A stretch of 7,697 bases of DNA from Actinomycetota bacterium. Its GTDB lineage: Bacteria > Actinomycetota > Actinomycetes > Nanopelagicales > Nanopelagicaceae. Shown one piece after another: positions 1-6,976 of this stretch. The notes under the pieces were generated by a model. It saw nothing but the letters and a program-made list of their open reading frames with translations, ran no database searches and was not told where the DNA came from. A program made the position numbers and the translations under genes. The first letter of the stretch is position 1. Every line of letters starts with the position of its first letter. The DNA lies in the NCBI GenBank assembly GCA_009702845.1, contig WLHG01000043.1, positions 1-7,697 of the forward strand, read 5' to 3'.

Positions 1-320
1 CGATCGTTGCGGTTGCCGCGATCATTATTACTAGATGGTGCATCATCTTCTGATCCATCATCTGAATCTTGAGTATTAGTAGCTGCCGGCTTGCTCTCTT
101 TCTTACGGCTATTGCGGGCTTCACGGCGCGCTTCGCGTTCAGCCTTAGCCGCTTCGCGATTCTTAGCCTGTAAATCGGCGATCGCTTCGACTAACGCGTC
201 CTTCTTCATCTTGGCTGCGCCATCGACACCTAGCTGTGTTGCAACAGTCTTTAATTTTGGCAGGGTCATTGCGGCAAGCTCTGGACTTTGTGAACGTACT
301 GGCTCTTCTGTTGTTGTCAT
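1..320 (-). CDS. rho: Transcription termination factor Rho, N-terminal part (cut by window edge)
   Basis: Rho is the hexameric RNA helicase/ATPase that ends transcription at Rho-dependent sites. Only 106 complete codons are present and the gene runs off the left edge, so the RNA-binding and ATPase domains are not visible. Residues about 15-51 form a Rho_N (SAP-like) domain, including MTLPKLKTVATQLGV. It is followed by a basic, Ala/Arg/Glu-rich stretch (about 53-76) and an Asp/Ser/Asn-rich linker that turns Arg/Asn-rich at the edge. Such a long, charged, low-complexity insertion between Rho_N and the RNA-binding domain is typical of actinobacterial Rho. The ATG at 320 is the first possible start, because an in-frame TAG lies eight codons upstream with no start codon between. 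The gene follows thrB, as in M. tuberculosis, and has its own promoter. The Shine-Dalgarno is weak (GAAAAGAAA). Identity rests on the Rho_N domain, the linker type and the conserved position. Confidence 0.9.
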   Translation of the reverse strand, partial: MTTTEEPVRSQSPELAAMTLPKLKTVATQLGVDGAAKMKKDALVEAIADLQAKNREAAKAEREARREARNSRKKESKPAATNTQDSDDGSEDDAPSSNNDRGNRND

Positions 321-343
321 CTGTTTCTTTTCGCTATTGGTCT

Positions 344-365
344 ACGGGCTTGTTTTCTAACCCGT
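344..365 (-). promoter_or_regulatory. Small hairpin in the rho leader
   Basis: ACGGG (361-365 read on the minus strand) pairs with CCCGT (344-348). The stem can extend by two A-T pairs across a single bulged base, with an A-rich loop. It sits in the predicted rho 5' leader, 23 nt upstream of the start codon. No T-tract follows it on either strand, so it is not a convincing intrinsic terminator. Rho genes are often autoregulated through their leaders; whether this hairpin contributes is inference. Confidence 0.35.
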
Positions 366-410
366 GAAACCGTGGATTGTTTTCTTATTTATCTGATGTG
401 TTTCCGACCC

Positions 411-438
411 AATATAAAGGGCCTAGCAGATGTGTAAA
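411..438 (-). promoter_or_regulatory. Probable sigma70-type promoter for rho
   Basis: Read on the minus strand, TTTACA (433-438) and TATATT (411-416) are separated by 16 nt. This gives near-consensus -35 and -10 boxes in the correct orientation, within the 155-nt gap between thrB and rho. Transcription would begin near 404 and leave a leader of roughly 85 nt. Rho can therefore be transcribed independently of the upstream amino-acid genes, although read-through is not excluded because I see no intrinsic terminator after thrB. This is a sequence-match prediction only. Confidence 0.6.
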
Positions 439-475
439 TGTTAGCAGTACGTGACTAGAAGGACAAAATTTATGC

Positions 476-1399
476 TCAAACTAGGCTGGCACCAGTACGC
501 GAGATACCAAGGGCTAGGGCGCTAAATCTGCCTCCAGCGGCTCGCGTGAGCTCCTCTACTTCGGCCGATCCCCCGGTATGGAGAACTAAAACTGTTGGAC
601 CGGCACCTGAAATAAATGCTGCCACGCCAGCTTTGCGAAGCTTCATGAGCAGTTCAAATGAGGCTGGCATCGCCTCGGCACGGTAAGACTGATGTAAGAA
701 ATCCTCTGTAGCAGTATGAAGTAAATCTGGACGGTGCTGCAAAGCGTGCACGAGCAAGGCCGTATTAGTCGAGTTCTTTACTGCATCGGAGTGCGTAATT
801 ATTTCAGGGAGCATCTTGCGCGCTTTTGAAGTTGAGACTGAAGTTGATGGTACAAATGCAATGGCGCTAATTCGAGAATCGACTTCTAACTGGATTGCCA
901 GCGCGGTTTTGTGTCCATGCTGCATCTCCTGCCAAGCAACAGTTGCGCCGCCGTAAATCGCGGCCGCCACATTATCGGGGTGTCCCTCCAAATCATTGGC
1001 CAGGTTTAAAATATCGTCATTGCTCATTCGTTCGCTGCCACCTAATACAAGAGCCCGCGCCAGCGATAAGCCACCCACGATTGCGCTGGCCGAAGATCCA
1101 AGTCCGCGGCTATGCGGCACTACATTTAATGCGCGAAGTGCGATGCCGCGTGGTTTACCCCCAAGAAATTCAAAACCCTTATACATAGATTTAATTACTA
1201 AGTTTTTTTCATTACGTGGCAGCACATCCGCGCCTTCTCCAGTTATATCAATATCGATTATCTGCTCATCTAAAACTTGGGCGATATAGCGATCGTGCAT
1301 TCCAAGGGCTAAACCTAAACTGTCGAAGCCAGGTCCAAGATTGGCACTCGTTGCAGGCACTTGTACCTGCATGGGCTGGGCTCGAAAAGTAGGTTTCAT
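476..1399 (-). CDS. thrB: Homoserine kinase
   Basis: ThrB phosphorylates L-homoserine with ATP to O-phospho-L-homoserine, the substrate of ThrC, in the cytosol. The 307-residue protein has the usual length for a GHMP-family kinase. It shows the N-terminal homoserine-kinase signature VPATSANLGPGFDSLGLAL (14-32), the Gly/Ser-rich ATP-binding motif PHSRGLGSSASA (95-106), an EGHPDNVA segment (138-145) typical of the active-site region, and the C-terminal GHMP motif SGAGPT (264-269). The ATG at 1399 lies one base after the thrC stop codon, so translation is probably coupled. The ribosome site is weak. A second Met at residue 10 would still keep the whole domain, but the first ATG fits the compact gene packing better. 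It is the last gene of the threonine run before rho. No odd features or broken motifs are seen. Confidence 0.96.
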   Translation of the reverse strand: MKPTFRAQPMQVQVPATSANLGPGFDSLGLALGMHDRYIAQVLDEQIIDIDITGEGADVLPRNEKNLVIKSMYKGFEFLGGKPRGIALRALNVVPHSRGLGSSASAIVGGLSLARALVLGGSERMSNDDILNLANDLEGHPDNVAAAIYGGATVAWQEMQHGHKTALAIQLEVDSRISAIAFVPSTSVSTSKARKMLPEIITHSDAVKNSTNTALLVHALQHRPDLLHTATEDFLHQSYRAEAMPASFELLMKLRKAGVAAFISGAGPTVLVLHTGGSAEVEELTRAAGGRFSALALGISRTGASLV

Positions 1400-1400
1400 T

Positions 1401-2492
1401 CTATTTAAGGCCTAACGCCTTTGCGGCAGCTTTAACGTTGACTGGCACGACAATAGGCTTCTTTGCAGTCTCTAGCGCGTGCGAAATATCTTTCAACCCA
1501 TGGCCTGTGACTGTGATGACGATGCTCTTATTTTTCGGTAGTTTTCCAGCCTTCTTATATTTAATAAGTCCAGCTAATCCGGCGGCCGAGGATGGCTCAA
1601 CAAAAATGCCCTCTTTAGCTGCGATTAAGCGGTATGCGCTCAGGATTTCTCGATCTGTAACTGAATCAATAACACCGCCGGACGAGTCCCGAGCATCCAC
1701 GGCTTGTGCCCATGAGGCGGGATTTCCAATACGAATTGCAGTTGCAATTGTCTCTGGATTCTTAATAATTTTACCTTTTACTATGGGGGCCGAGCCTGCG
1801 GCTTGAAAGCCGTACATCGCTGGAAGACGAGTAGACATATCGTCCTTGCGGTACTCCTTGTATCCCTTCCAATATGCAGTGATATTGCCGGCATTGCCTA
1901 CGGGCAGAGCGTGAATATCTGGAGCATTTCCCAACATATCTACTACTTCAAAAGCTGCTGTCTTTTGACCCTCAATACGAAATGGGTTCACTGAATTAAC
2001 AAGTGCAACTGGGTAGTTTTCAGATAGTTCGCGGGCAAGAGTGAGGCAGTCATCAAAATTTCCATTTACTTGCAAAATTGTTGAATCGTGAATCACCGCT
2101 TGAGCGAGTTTGCCCATCGCGATTTTGCCTTGTGGAATCAATACTGCCGGAGTCATTCCCGCCTTCACGGCATAGGCTGCAGCAGAGGCTGATGTGTTTC
2201 CAGTTGAGGCGCAGATAACCGCCTTTGCACCTGCTTCGGCAGCTTTAGATATTGCCATCGTCATCCCACGATCTTTAAAAGATCCAGTTGGATTCAGGCC
2301 TTCGTATTTAATCCAAACATCGTTGCCCAACAGTTCAGAAAGAAACGCTGCATGAATGAGTGGCGTTCCACCTTCACGCAGGGAAATAATGGGGGTATCT
2401 GCGCTAACAGGTAAACGATGGCGATACTCCTCAATGACCCCGCGCCATTGATGGGCACCTCTTTGGATAGCTTTCTTTCCAAATATAGCCAT
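1401..2492 (-). CDS. thrC: Threonine synthase
   Basis: ThrC converts O-phospho-L-homoserine and water to L-threonine and phosphate using pyridoxal phosphate. The protein has 363 residues, close to the M. tuberculosis enzyme, and belongs to the shorter class that lacks the long N-terminal extension of the E. coli/yeast type. The PLP-binding lysine is K73 in [13 protein letters not shown] (65-77). Other landmarks are STGNTSAS (96-103), the phosphate-cradling loop GNAGN (199-203) and the C-terminal TGHGLKD (329-335). The segment [15 protein letters not shown] (119-133) is also strongly conserved in actinobacterial ThrC. The start codon abuts the hom stop codon (TAA then ATG with no gap), and a clear AAGGAG lies inside the end of hom. 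This indicates co-transcription and coupled translation with hom. All key residues are present. Confidence 0.97.
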   Translation of the reverse strand: MAIFGKKAIQRGAHQWRGVIEEYRHRLPVSADTPIISLREGGTPLIHAAFLSELLGNDVWIKYEGLNPTGSFKDRGMTMAISKAAEAGAKAVICASTGNTSASAAAYAVKAGMTPAVLIPQGKIAMGKLAQAVIHDSTILQVNGNFDDCLTLARELSENYPVALVNSVNPFRIEGQKTAAFEVVDMLGNAPDIHALPVGNAGNITAYWKGYKEYRKDDMSTRLPAMYGFQAAGSAPIVKGKIIKNPETIATAIRIGNPASWAQAVDARDSSGGVIDSVTDREILSAYRLIAAKEGIFVEPSSAAGLAGLIKYKKAGKLPKNKSIVITVTGHGLKDISHALETAKKPIVVPVNVKAAAKALGLK

Positions 2493-3788
2493 TTAAGCTA
2501 CCGCTCCTTCAACACGAATTGCCGCTTCAACCTTTGTGACAATCTCCAACGCTGCGAGCTTACTCATGCAGGCAATGAGTGAGGCCTCAGTTGCGCTGTG
2601 TGTAACCACAACAAGCTCGGCATCTTTGCCTATACCGGCCTGATGAACTGTCTGAATAGAAATGTTTTCACTGGCAAAAGTCTGAGCGATTGAGGCTAAT
2701 ACGCCTGACTTATCTGCAACATGCAGGCGGACAAAGAATTGAGATCGAACCTCACTCATCGGTGCAATATCGAGATCGGCATAATCGGATTCGCCATATC
2801 CAACAGTTGAATATGCACGGTGGCGTGTCACGGCAACTAAGTCACCCAAAATCGCTGATGCAGTTGGCGCTCCACCTGCACCGCGCCCATAAAACATAAG
2901 CTCGCCCGCTGATTCAGATTCAACGTAAATGGCATTGAAGGCATCACGCACCGATGACAATGGGTGCGAACTAGGAAGCATCATCGGATGTACTCGAACT
3001 GAAATCTCTTCCTTTTCAGTGATCTCGGCAATTGCCAAAAGTTTAATCACGGCATTCATCTTCTTTGCAGCAGTTACATCATCTAAAGAGATCTTTGTAA
3101 TTCCCTCGCAGTAAACCTCATCGATTGTGACGGTACTGTGAAATGCCAAGCTAGCTAATAAAGCGGCTTTAGCTGCGGCATCATGGCCATCTACATCGGC
3201 AGCTGGATCAGCCTCTGCATAGCCCAACGCCTGCGCCTCTTTAAGCACATCGGCAAACTCACGGCCCTCTTCATGCATCTTCGTCAATATGAAATTAGTT
3301 GTGCCATTTACAATTCCCATAACCCGAGTAATTTGATCACCGGCTAATGACTCGCGCATCGAGCGAATAATTGGAATCGCACCTGCAACGGCCGCTTCGT
3401 AATACAAATCAACCTTGGCCGCATCTGCTGCATTAAAGAGCTCATGCCCATGTGTTGCAAGAAGGGCTTTGTTGGCAGTAATTACCGATTTCTTATTCTT
3501 TATCGCCTCTAAAATTAAAGTTCTTGCGGGTTCGATTCCACCCAAAACTTCAATCACAATATTAATCTCGGGATCAGTCACGATGGAGTGCAAATCTGTC
3601 GTAATCATTGATGCAGATATACCCTCGCGCGGTGAATTGCTGCGAACGCCAACTTTTTTCAATACAAGCAGGGCTCCCGAGCGATCGGAGAGCTCCTGTC
3701 GATCGGATTGAAGAAGGCGAGCGACCTGGCTGCCGACCACGCCGGCTCCGAGCATGCCAATTGAGATTGTTTTCAGGCCTTCATCCAT
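2493..3788 (-). CDS. hom: Homoserine dehydrogenase with C-terminal ACT domain
   Basis: Hom reduces aspartate-4-semialdehyde to homoserine with NAD(P)H, the step that commits carbon to threonine and methionine rather than lysine. With the ATG at 3788 the protein has 431 residues. The Rossmann motif GAGVVG is at 14-19. The conserved lysine of SVITANKALL is K107, and GIVNGTTNFIL is at 158-168. The catalytic-domain signature YAEADPAADVDGHDAAAKAA spans 190-209 and includes K207. Residues about 349-428 form an ACT domain (VRLHVADKSGVLASIAQ), as in actinobacterial and Gram-positive Hom, which suggests feedback control by threonine. The protein is monofunctional, with no fused aspartokinase. The reading frame stays open back to 3887 inside lysA, but the extra 33 residues do not resemble the family. 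The chosen ATG leaves a 34-nt gap after lysA. Its Shine-Dalgarno is weak (GAAAG, about 10 nt upstream). Confidence 0.96.
   Translation of the reverse strand: MDEGLKTISIGMLGAGVVGSQVARLLQSDRQELSDRSGALLVLKKVGVRSNSPREGISASMITTDLHSIVTDPEINIVIEVLGGIEPARTLILEAIKNKKSVITANKALLATHGHELFNAADAAKVDLYYEAAVAGAIPIIRSMRESLAGDQITRVMGIVNGTTNFILTKMHEEGREFADVLKEAQALGYAEADPAADVDGHDAAAKAALLASLAFHSTVTIDEVYCEGITKISLDDVTAAKKMNAVIKLLAIAEITEKEEISVRVHPMMLPSSHPLSSVRDAFNAIYVESESAGELMFYGRGAGGAPTASAILGDLVAVTRHRAYSTVGYGESDYADLDIAPMSEVRSQFFVRLHVADKSGVLASIAQTFASENISIQTVHQAGIGKDAELVVVTHSATEASLIACMSKLAALEIVTKVEAAIRVEGAVA
2504..2510 (-). promoter_or_regulatory. Ribosome binding site for thrC inside hom
   Basis: GAAGGAG lies 11 nt upstream of the thrC ATG, within the last codons of hom. 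It is one of the stronger Shine-Dalgarno matches on the minus strand of this window and supports the ATG at 2492 as the thrC start despite the zero-length gap to hom. Confidence 0.7.
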
Positions 3789-3822
3789 GCGGGTTATTCT
3801 TTCACAGATGCGTGTATCGGCG

Positions 3823-5130
3823 TTAACAATCCAATCCCAGCAGATCTGCCTCGGTCTCACGGCGCACAATAACGCGGGCTTTTCCATTAATCACTGCGAT
3901 AACTGGCGGACGTGGAACATGGTTGTAGTTGCTAGCCATACTGCGACCATATGCTCCAGTTGCGGGAGTCGCTAATAAATCACCAGGTGCGATATCACTA
4001 GCCAAGGCGATATCACGAATAAGAATGTCACCGGTTTCGCAGTGCTTTCCAACTAGACGTGTAGACAGAAGCGGTGCACTGCTCGTGCGATTTGCTAGTA
4101 CTGCTGTGTACTCGGCTGCATAAAGGGCTGGGCGAATATTTTCGCTCATTCCGCCATCAATAGATATGTAGCGACGGTTATCACCATTCTCCAGCGTCAC
4201 ATCTTTTATAGTGCCGACCTCATACAAAGTAAACATAGTTGGTCCAACAATTGCTCTGCCTGGCTCAATTGATATTCGAGGGATCTGTAAATTATTGTTC
4301 TCACAATTTGTACGCACGGCCGTTGATAGCGCTTGCATAACAACAGTTGGCGTTAGCTCTTCATCACCTGGCAGATAGTGAATTCCATATCCCCCACCTA
4401 AATCAAGTTCGGGAAGCTCTGCCCCGAATGCATCCCGATACTTGGCAAGTAAAGCTATGAGTCTCTCGGCACTAATTTCAAATGAATCGGTATCTAAAAT
4501 CTGCGAACCAATGTGTGCATGCAAACCGCGTAGTTCGATCGATGGATGCTTGCGAACTTCTTCTATTGCCTTCCATGCAGCACCGCTAGCAATTGAAAAC
4601 CCAAATTTAACATCCTCGTGTGCCGTAGCGATTGATTCGTGAGTATGGGCTTCGATACCTGGAGTTAGGCGCAGCAAAACTCTTTGAACTTTTCCGGAGT
4701 TCTTGGCCGCTGTTGCGACTCGCTCAATTTCAAAGAGTGAATCAATTACAATCGTACTTACGCCAACCGAGACAGCCTTTTCAATCTCTGCTACAGATTT
4801 ATTATTGCCATGAACTTGAATCTTTAATGGATCAATGCCACCTGCAAGTGCAACTGCAAGTTCGCCTCCGGTGCAAACATCGATTCCGATACCGATATCT
4901 TTAATCCATCGCGCAACTTCGGTGCAGATAAAGGCTTTTGCTGCGTAGTAAACAGTGCCAGCATTGTCGCCGAATCCGGCATTAAGTGCGCTATTCCAAT
5001 TGGTAGCGCGCGCTCGAAAATCTGCCTCATCCATAATAAAGGCTGGAGTTGCAAACTCTTTGGCAAGGGCTGTTGCAGTGATTCCTGAAATTGAAAGTTC
5101 TTTGCCCGTTGAAACGTTAGCTGACCACAT
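3823..5130 (-). CDS. lysA: Diaminopimelate decarboxylase
   Basis: LysA decarboxylates meso-2,6-diaminopimelate to L-lysine, the last step of lysine synthesis, using pyridoxal phosphate. The 435-residue protein is a complete fold-III PLP enzyme with a TIM-barrel domain followed by a C-terminal beta domain. The Schiff-base lysine is K65 in YYAAKAF (61-67). HAHIGSQ (204-210), the glycine-rich DLGGGYGI (243-250) and EPGRAI (289-294) bind cofactor. GKHCETGD (361-368) contains the active-site Cys364, which is contributed across the dimer. GAYGRSMASNYN (392-403) is also a family signature. The start Met-Trp aligns with the conserved N-terminal region of mycobacterial LysA and has the best ribosome site of the minus-strand genes, GGAGAGG 8 nt upstream. 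It begins two bases after the argS stop. The pairing with hom puts the lysine and threonine branches of aspartate metabolism side by side. Confidence 0.97.
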   Translation of the reverse strand: MWSANVSTGKELSISGITATALAKEFATPAFIMDEADFRARATNWNSALNAGFGDNAGTVYYAAKAFICTEVARWIKDIGIGIDVCTGGELAVALAGGIDPLKIQVHGNNKSVAEIEKAVSVGVSTIVIDSLFEIERVATAAKNSGKVQRVLLRLTPGIEAHTHESIATAHEDVKFGFSIASGAAWKAIEEVRKHPSIELRGLHAHIGSQILDTDSFEISAERLIALLAKYRDAFGAELPELDLGGGYGIHYLPGDEELTPTVVMQALSTAVRTNCENNNLQIPRISIEPGRAIVGPTMFTLYEVGTIKDVTLENGDNRRYISIDGGMSENIRPALYAAEYTAVLANRTSSAPLLSTRLVGKHCETGDILIRDIALASDIAPGDLLATPATGAYGRSMASNYNHVPRPPVIAVINGKARVIVRRETEADLLGLDC

Positions 5131-5132
5131 GC

Positions 5133-6797
5133 TTACATCCTCTCCGGTGCACTAACGCCTAATAAATCCAAGCCGTTGGCTATCACAACTTTTGTAGAGG
5201 TACACAGTAATAGTCGCGCCGTATGCAGTGGAGTTGGATTTTCCTCACCCATTGGTAGTACGCGGCAATCGGCGTAGAAGCCATGATAAGTGCCAGCTAA
5301 ATCCTCTAGGTAACGCGCAATTCGGTGTGGCTGTCGTAGTTCGGCGGCCGTGGCAACGATTCGGGGGAACTCTGCAAGCTTGCCCAGTAGTTCATTCTCT
5401 CGATTATGGGTTAATTGCGATGGATCAAAACTATTCAGATCAAGTGAAATATTTAGATCAGCGGCATTTCGCAAAACAGCAGCGATTCGCGCATGTGCAT
5501 ACTGAACGTAATAGACAGGATTTTCATTTGTGTTGCGCTTTAGGACATCGACATCCATGACCATCGGCGTATCAACCGGATATCTAATTAATGTATAGCG
5601 AGCGGCATCGACCCCAACTTTTTCGACTAACTCTTCTAGAGTGATAATCGTTCCGGCGCGTTTTGAGAGTTTTACCTCTTGTCCGCCCTCCATAATCTTT
5701 ACTAACTGGCCAATCAATACATGTATGTTGTATTCGGGATCATCACCGGCACATGCGGCAATAGCTTTTAATCGACCAATATAGCCATGGTGATCTGCGC
5801 CTAACATGTAGATACAGATGTCAAAGCCCCGCTCGCGCTTATTAATATAGTAAGCGGTATCTGATGAAAAATATGAAAGCAAACCATCAGACTTAGTTAA
5901 AACCCGATCTTTATCATCGCCAAAATCAGTTGTACGAAGCCATATTGCGCCATCTTCTTCAAAAACATGTCCTTGCTTTCGAAGTATTTCAATTCCATGT
6001 TCTACTGCTCCTTGGGCGTGAAGTGAGCGTTCAGAGAACCAGATATCAAAGTGGGTTCCTAAAATATTCAAGACTCGTTGTTGATCCTTTAACTGAACTT
6101 GGTAAGCGGCCTCACGAAATGCACCTTGACGTTTGCCTTCTGGTAGAGACATCAATGCAGGATTATCAGCAACCACCTCTTTGGCAAGATCGCCAATGTA
6201 TTCACCCTTATATCCATCTTCGGGAATTGGTTTGCCCAAAGCTGCCGCTTCAACTGATGCGCCAAATAGCTCCATCTGGTTTCCGCGATCATTAATATAA
6301 AACTCTCGTGTTACTTCGGCACCGGCTGCACTCAGTACTCGACCAAGTGCATCACCAACGGCTGCCCATCGAGTGTGACCTAAGTGCAGAGGGCCAGTTG
6401 GATTTGCGCTGATGAACTCTAAGTTAATACGCACACCGGCTAACGCCTTGCCCCGGCCGTAATCTTTTCCAGCGAGTAAGATCGTCGATACGAGTTCGGC
6501 TTGACCAGCTCGATTCAAAGTGATGTTAATAAATCCAGGTCCTGCAATCTCAACTTTAGAAATTCCCTCAACACCTTTTAATTGCTCTGCAATTATTTGA
6601 GCAACATCGCGAGGATTTTTTTCTGCCGCTTTAGCTAACTGCAAAGCAACCGAAGTTGCATAGTCACCGTGGTCGCGATTTTTTGGCCGCTCTAATGTTA
6701 TTGATGTAGGGGTTACCCCAGCAAAAGCGTCAGTTGTTATCGCTCGCGTTATCGCCGCCTTGATGGCCGCCTCAAGCTGTTCGATCTGTGATGACAT
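5133..6797 (-). CDS. argS: Arginyl-tRNA synthetase
   Basis: ArgS attaches arginine to tRNA-Arg using ATP. The 554-residue protein is full length for a class I ArgS. The N-terminal additional domain (about 1-95) includes the GDYATSVALQLAK segment (44-56) and ends with AGPGFINI (85-92). The catalytic core has the HIGH-type signature HLGH (138-141) inside ANPTGPLHLGHTRWA (131-145), then GADHHGYIGR (333-342) and the KMSKS-type loop KLSKRAG (376-382). The C-terminal DALR anticodon-binding domain begins near NPVYYVQYAHAR (426-437), and the protein ends with the common LLGVSAPERM. The ATG at 6797 starts a normal N terminus, although only a poor Shine-Dalgarno precedes it. It is the first gene of the minus-strand run, so its promoter, lying in the divergent gap, probably drives lysA-hom-thrC-thrB as well. 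I could not pick convincing -35/-10 boxes for it. Confidence 0.97.
   Translation of the reverse strand: MSSQIEQLEAAIKAAITRAITTDAFAGVTPTSITLERPKNRDHGDYATSVALQLAKAAEKNPRDVAQIIAEQLKGVEGISKVEIAGPGFINITLNRAGQAELVSTILLAGKDYGRGKALAGVRINLEFISANPTGPLHLGHTRWAAVGDALGRVLSAAGAEVTREFYINDRGNQMELFGASVEAAALGKPIPEDGYKGEYIGDLAKEVVADNPALMSLPEGKRQGAFREAAYQVQLKDQQRVLNILGTHFDIWFSERSLHAQGAVEHGIEILRKQGHVFEEDGAIWLRTTDFGDDKDRVLTKSDGLLSYFSSDTAYYINKRERGFDICIYMLGADHHGYIGRLKAIAACAGDDPEYNIHVLIGQLVKIMEGGQEVKLSKRAGTIITLEELVEKVGVDAARYTLIRYPVDTPMVMDVDVLKRNTNENPVYYVQYAHARIAAVLRNAADLNISLDLNSFDPSQLTHNRENELLGKLAEFPRIVATAAELRQPHRIARYLEDLAGTYHGFYADCRVLPMGEENPTPLHTARLLLCTSTKVVIANGLDLLGVSAPERM
5139..5145 (-). promoter_or_regulatory. 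Ribosome binding site for lysA inside argS
   Basis: GGAGAGG overlaps the final codons of argS and sits 8 nt upstream of the lysA ATG, which is ideal spacing. It fixes the lysA start at 5130 and implies coupled translation with argS. Confidence 0.75.
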
Positions 6798-6810
6798 TTG
6801 CTAAGGCTAC

Positions 6811-6843
6811 CGTTAGAGCGTTATTACCGTTACCTAATCGTTA
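6811..6843. repeat. Four CGTTA short repeats upstream of argS
   Basis: CGTTA occurs at 6811, 6819, 6828 and 6839, all in the same orientation (TAACG on the argS strand), with start-to-start distances of 8, 9 and 11. Three of them lie within longer matches to ACCGTTA or CCGTTA-like sequence. They fall in what is probably the argS 5' leader or promoter. The uneven spacing argues against a simple tandem duplication. Clustered binding sites or chance are the two readings. Confidence 0.4.
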
Positions 6844-6914
6844 GATGAATAAGAGTGTTTCATCCAAATTTCCTAATGCCCTTTCCTGGGTTATCTACTA
6901 GCGTGCGGTAACGG
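6827..6914. repeat. 8-bp inverted repeat flanking the divergent promoter region
   Basis: CCGTTACC (6827-6834) and GGTAACGG (6907-6914) are exact reverse complements separated by 72 nt. One arm lies near argS and the other at the predicted start of the plus-strand transcript. Paired, well-separated arms in a divergent region can be two half-sites or two copies of an operator bound by one regulator, but an 8-bp match in 187 nt is not strong evidence by itself. Confidence 0.35.
6869..6897 (+). promoter_or_regulatory. Weak promoter candidate for the sugar-binding gene
   Basis: TTTCCT (6869-6874) and TATCTA (6892-6897) are spaced by 17 nt on the plus strand. Spacing is ideal, but both boxes only partly match the consensus. 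Transcription would start near 6904, just before the structured leader, giving an untranslated region of about 80 nt. Other start points are possible. Confidence 0.35.
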
Positions 6915-6966
6915 ATTCACCCTCCTCATCTGGGCAAAATACCTTTGCCCTGGGGTGTTTCTCCCA
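6913..6966 (+). promoter_or_regulatory. Structured 5' leader of the sugar-binding gene (possible RNA switch)
   Basis: Hairpin 1 is a perfect 7-bp stem, GGGCAAA (6932-6938) with TTTGCCC (6944-6950), around a 5-nt loop. It can be enclosed by CACCC (6918-6922) pairing with GGGTG (6953-6957). A second hairpin, TGGGG (6951-6955) with CTCCCA (within 6961-6966), uses the same G-rich strand and so excludes the enclosing helix. ACCTTT (6941-6946), in the loop and 3' arm of hairpin 1, is also perfectly complementary to AAAGGT (6970-6975) in the ribosome site. No T-tract follows, so control, if any, would more likely act on translation or RNA stability than on intrinsic termination. The pairings are read directly from sequence; the function is inferred and I recognise no named riboswitch class. 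Confidence 0.4.
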
Positions 6967-6968
6967 TC

Positions 6969-6976
6969 GAAAGGTG
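6969..6976 (+). promoter_or_regulatory. Ribosome binding site of the sugar-binding gene
   Basis: GAAAGGTG is a good match to the anti-Shine-Dalgarno target and lies 8 nt upstream of the ATG at 6985, which settles the start. Its AAAGGT core is complementary to part of the upstream hairpin. Confidence 0.75.

Noticed and set aside
91..360. Plus-strand open frame of 89 codons opposite rho
   Set aside because: Its Ala/Ser/Leu-rich product mirrors the codon pattern of the Rho N-terminal region on the other strand, and it has no convincing ribosome site.
344..365. Hairpin after thrB as an intrinsic terminator
   Set aside because: The stem is short and bulged and no T-tract follows on either strand. 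It also lies downstream of the predicted rho promoter.
3789..3887. Upstream extension of hom giving 33 more residues and an overlap with lysA
   Set aside because: The added residues do not resemble homoserine dehydrogenase, the overlap would be 65 nt, and the ATG at 3788 starts right before the NAD-binding fold as in other actinobacterial Hom proteins.
5930..6295. Plus-strand open frame of 121 codons inside argS
   Set aside because: It lies wholly antisense to a well-conserved part of argS and its product resembles no family I know. The same applies to the other antisense frames within thrB, thrC, hom, lysA and argS.
6798..6843. T-box or other aminoacylation-sensing leader for argS
   Set aside because: The leader is short, I see no T-box consensus or specifier hairpin, and actinobacterial T-boxes are known mainly for ileS.
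6932..6950. Hairpin in the sugar-binding leader as an intrinsic terminator
   Set aside because: The strong stem is followed by TGGGGTGTTT rather than a run of T, so termination is not supported; a leader-structure role fits better.
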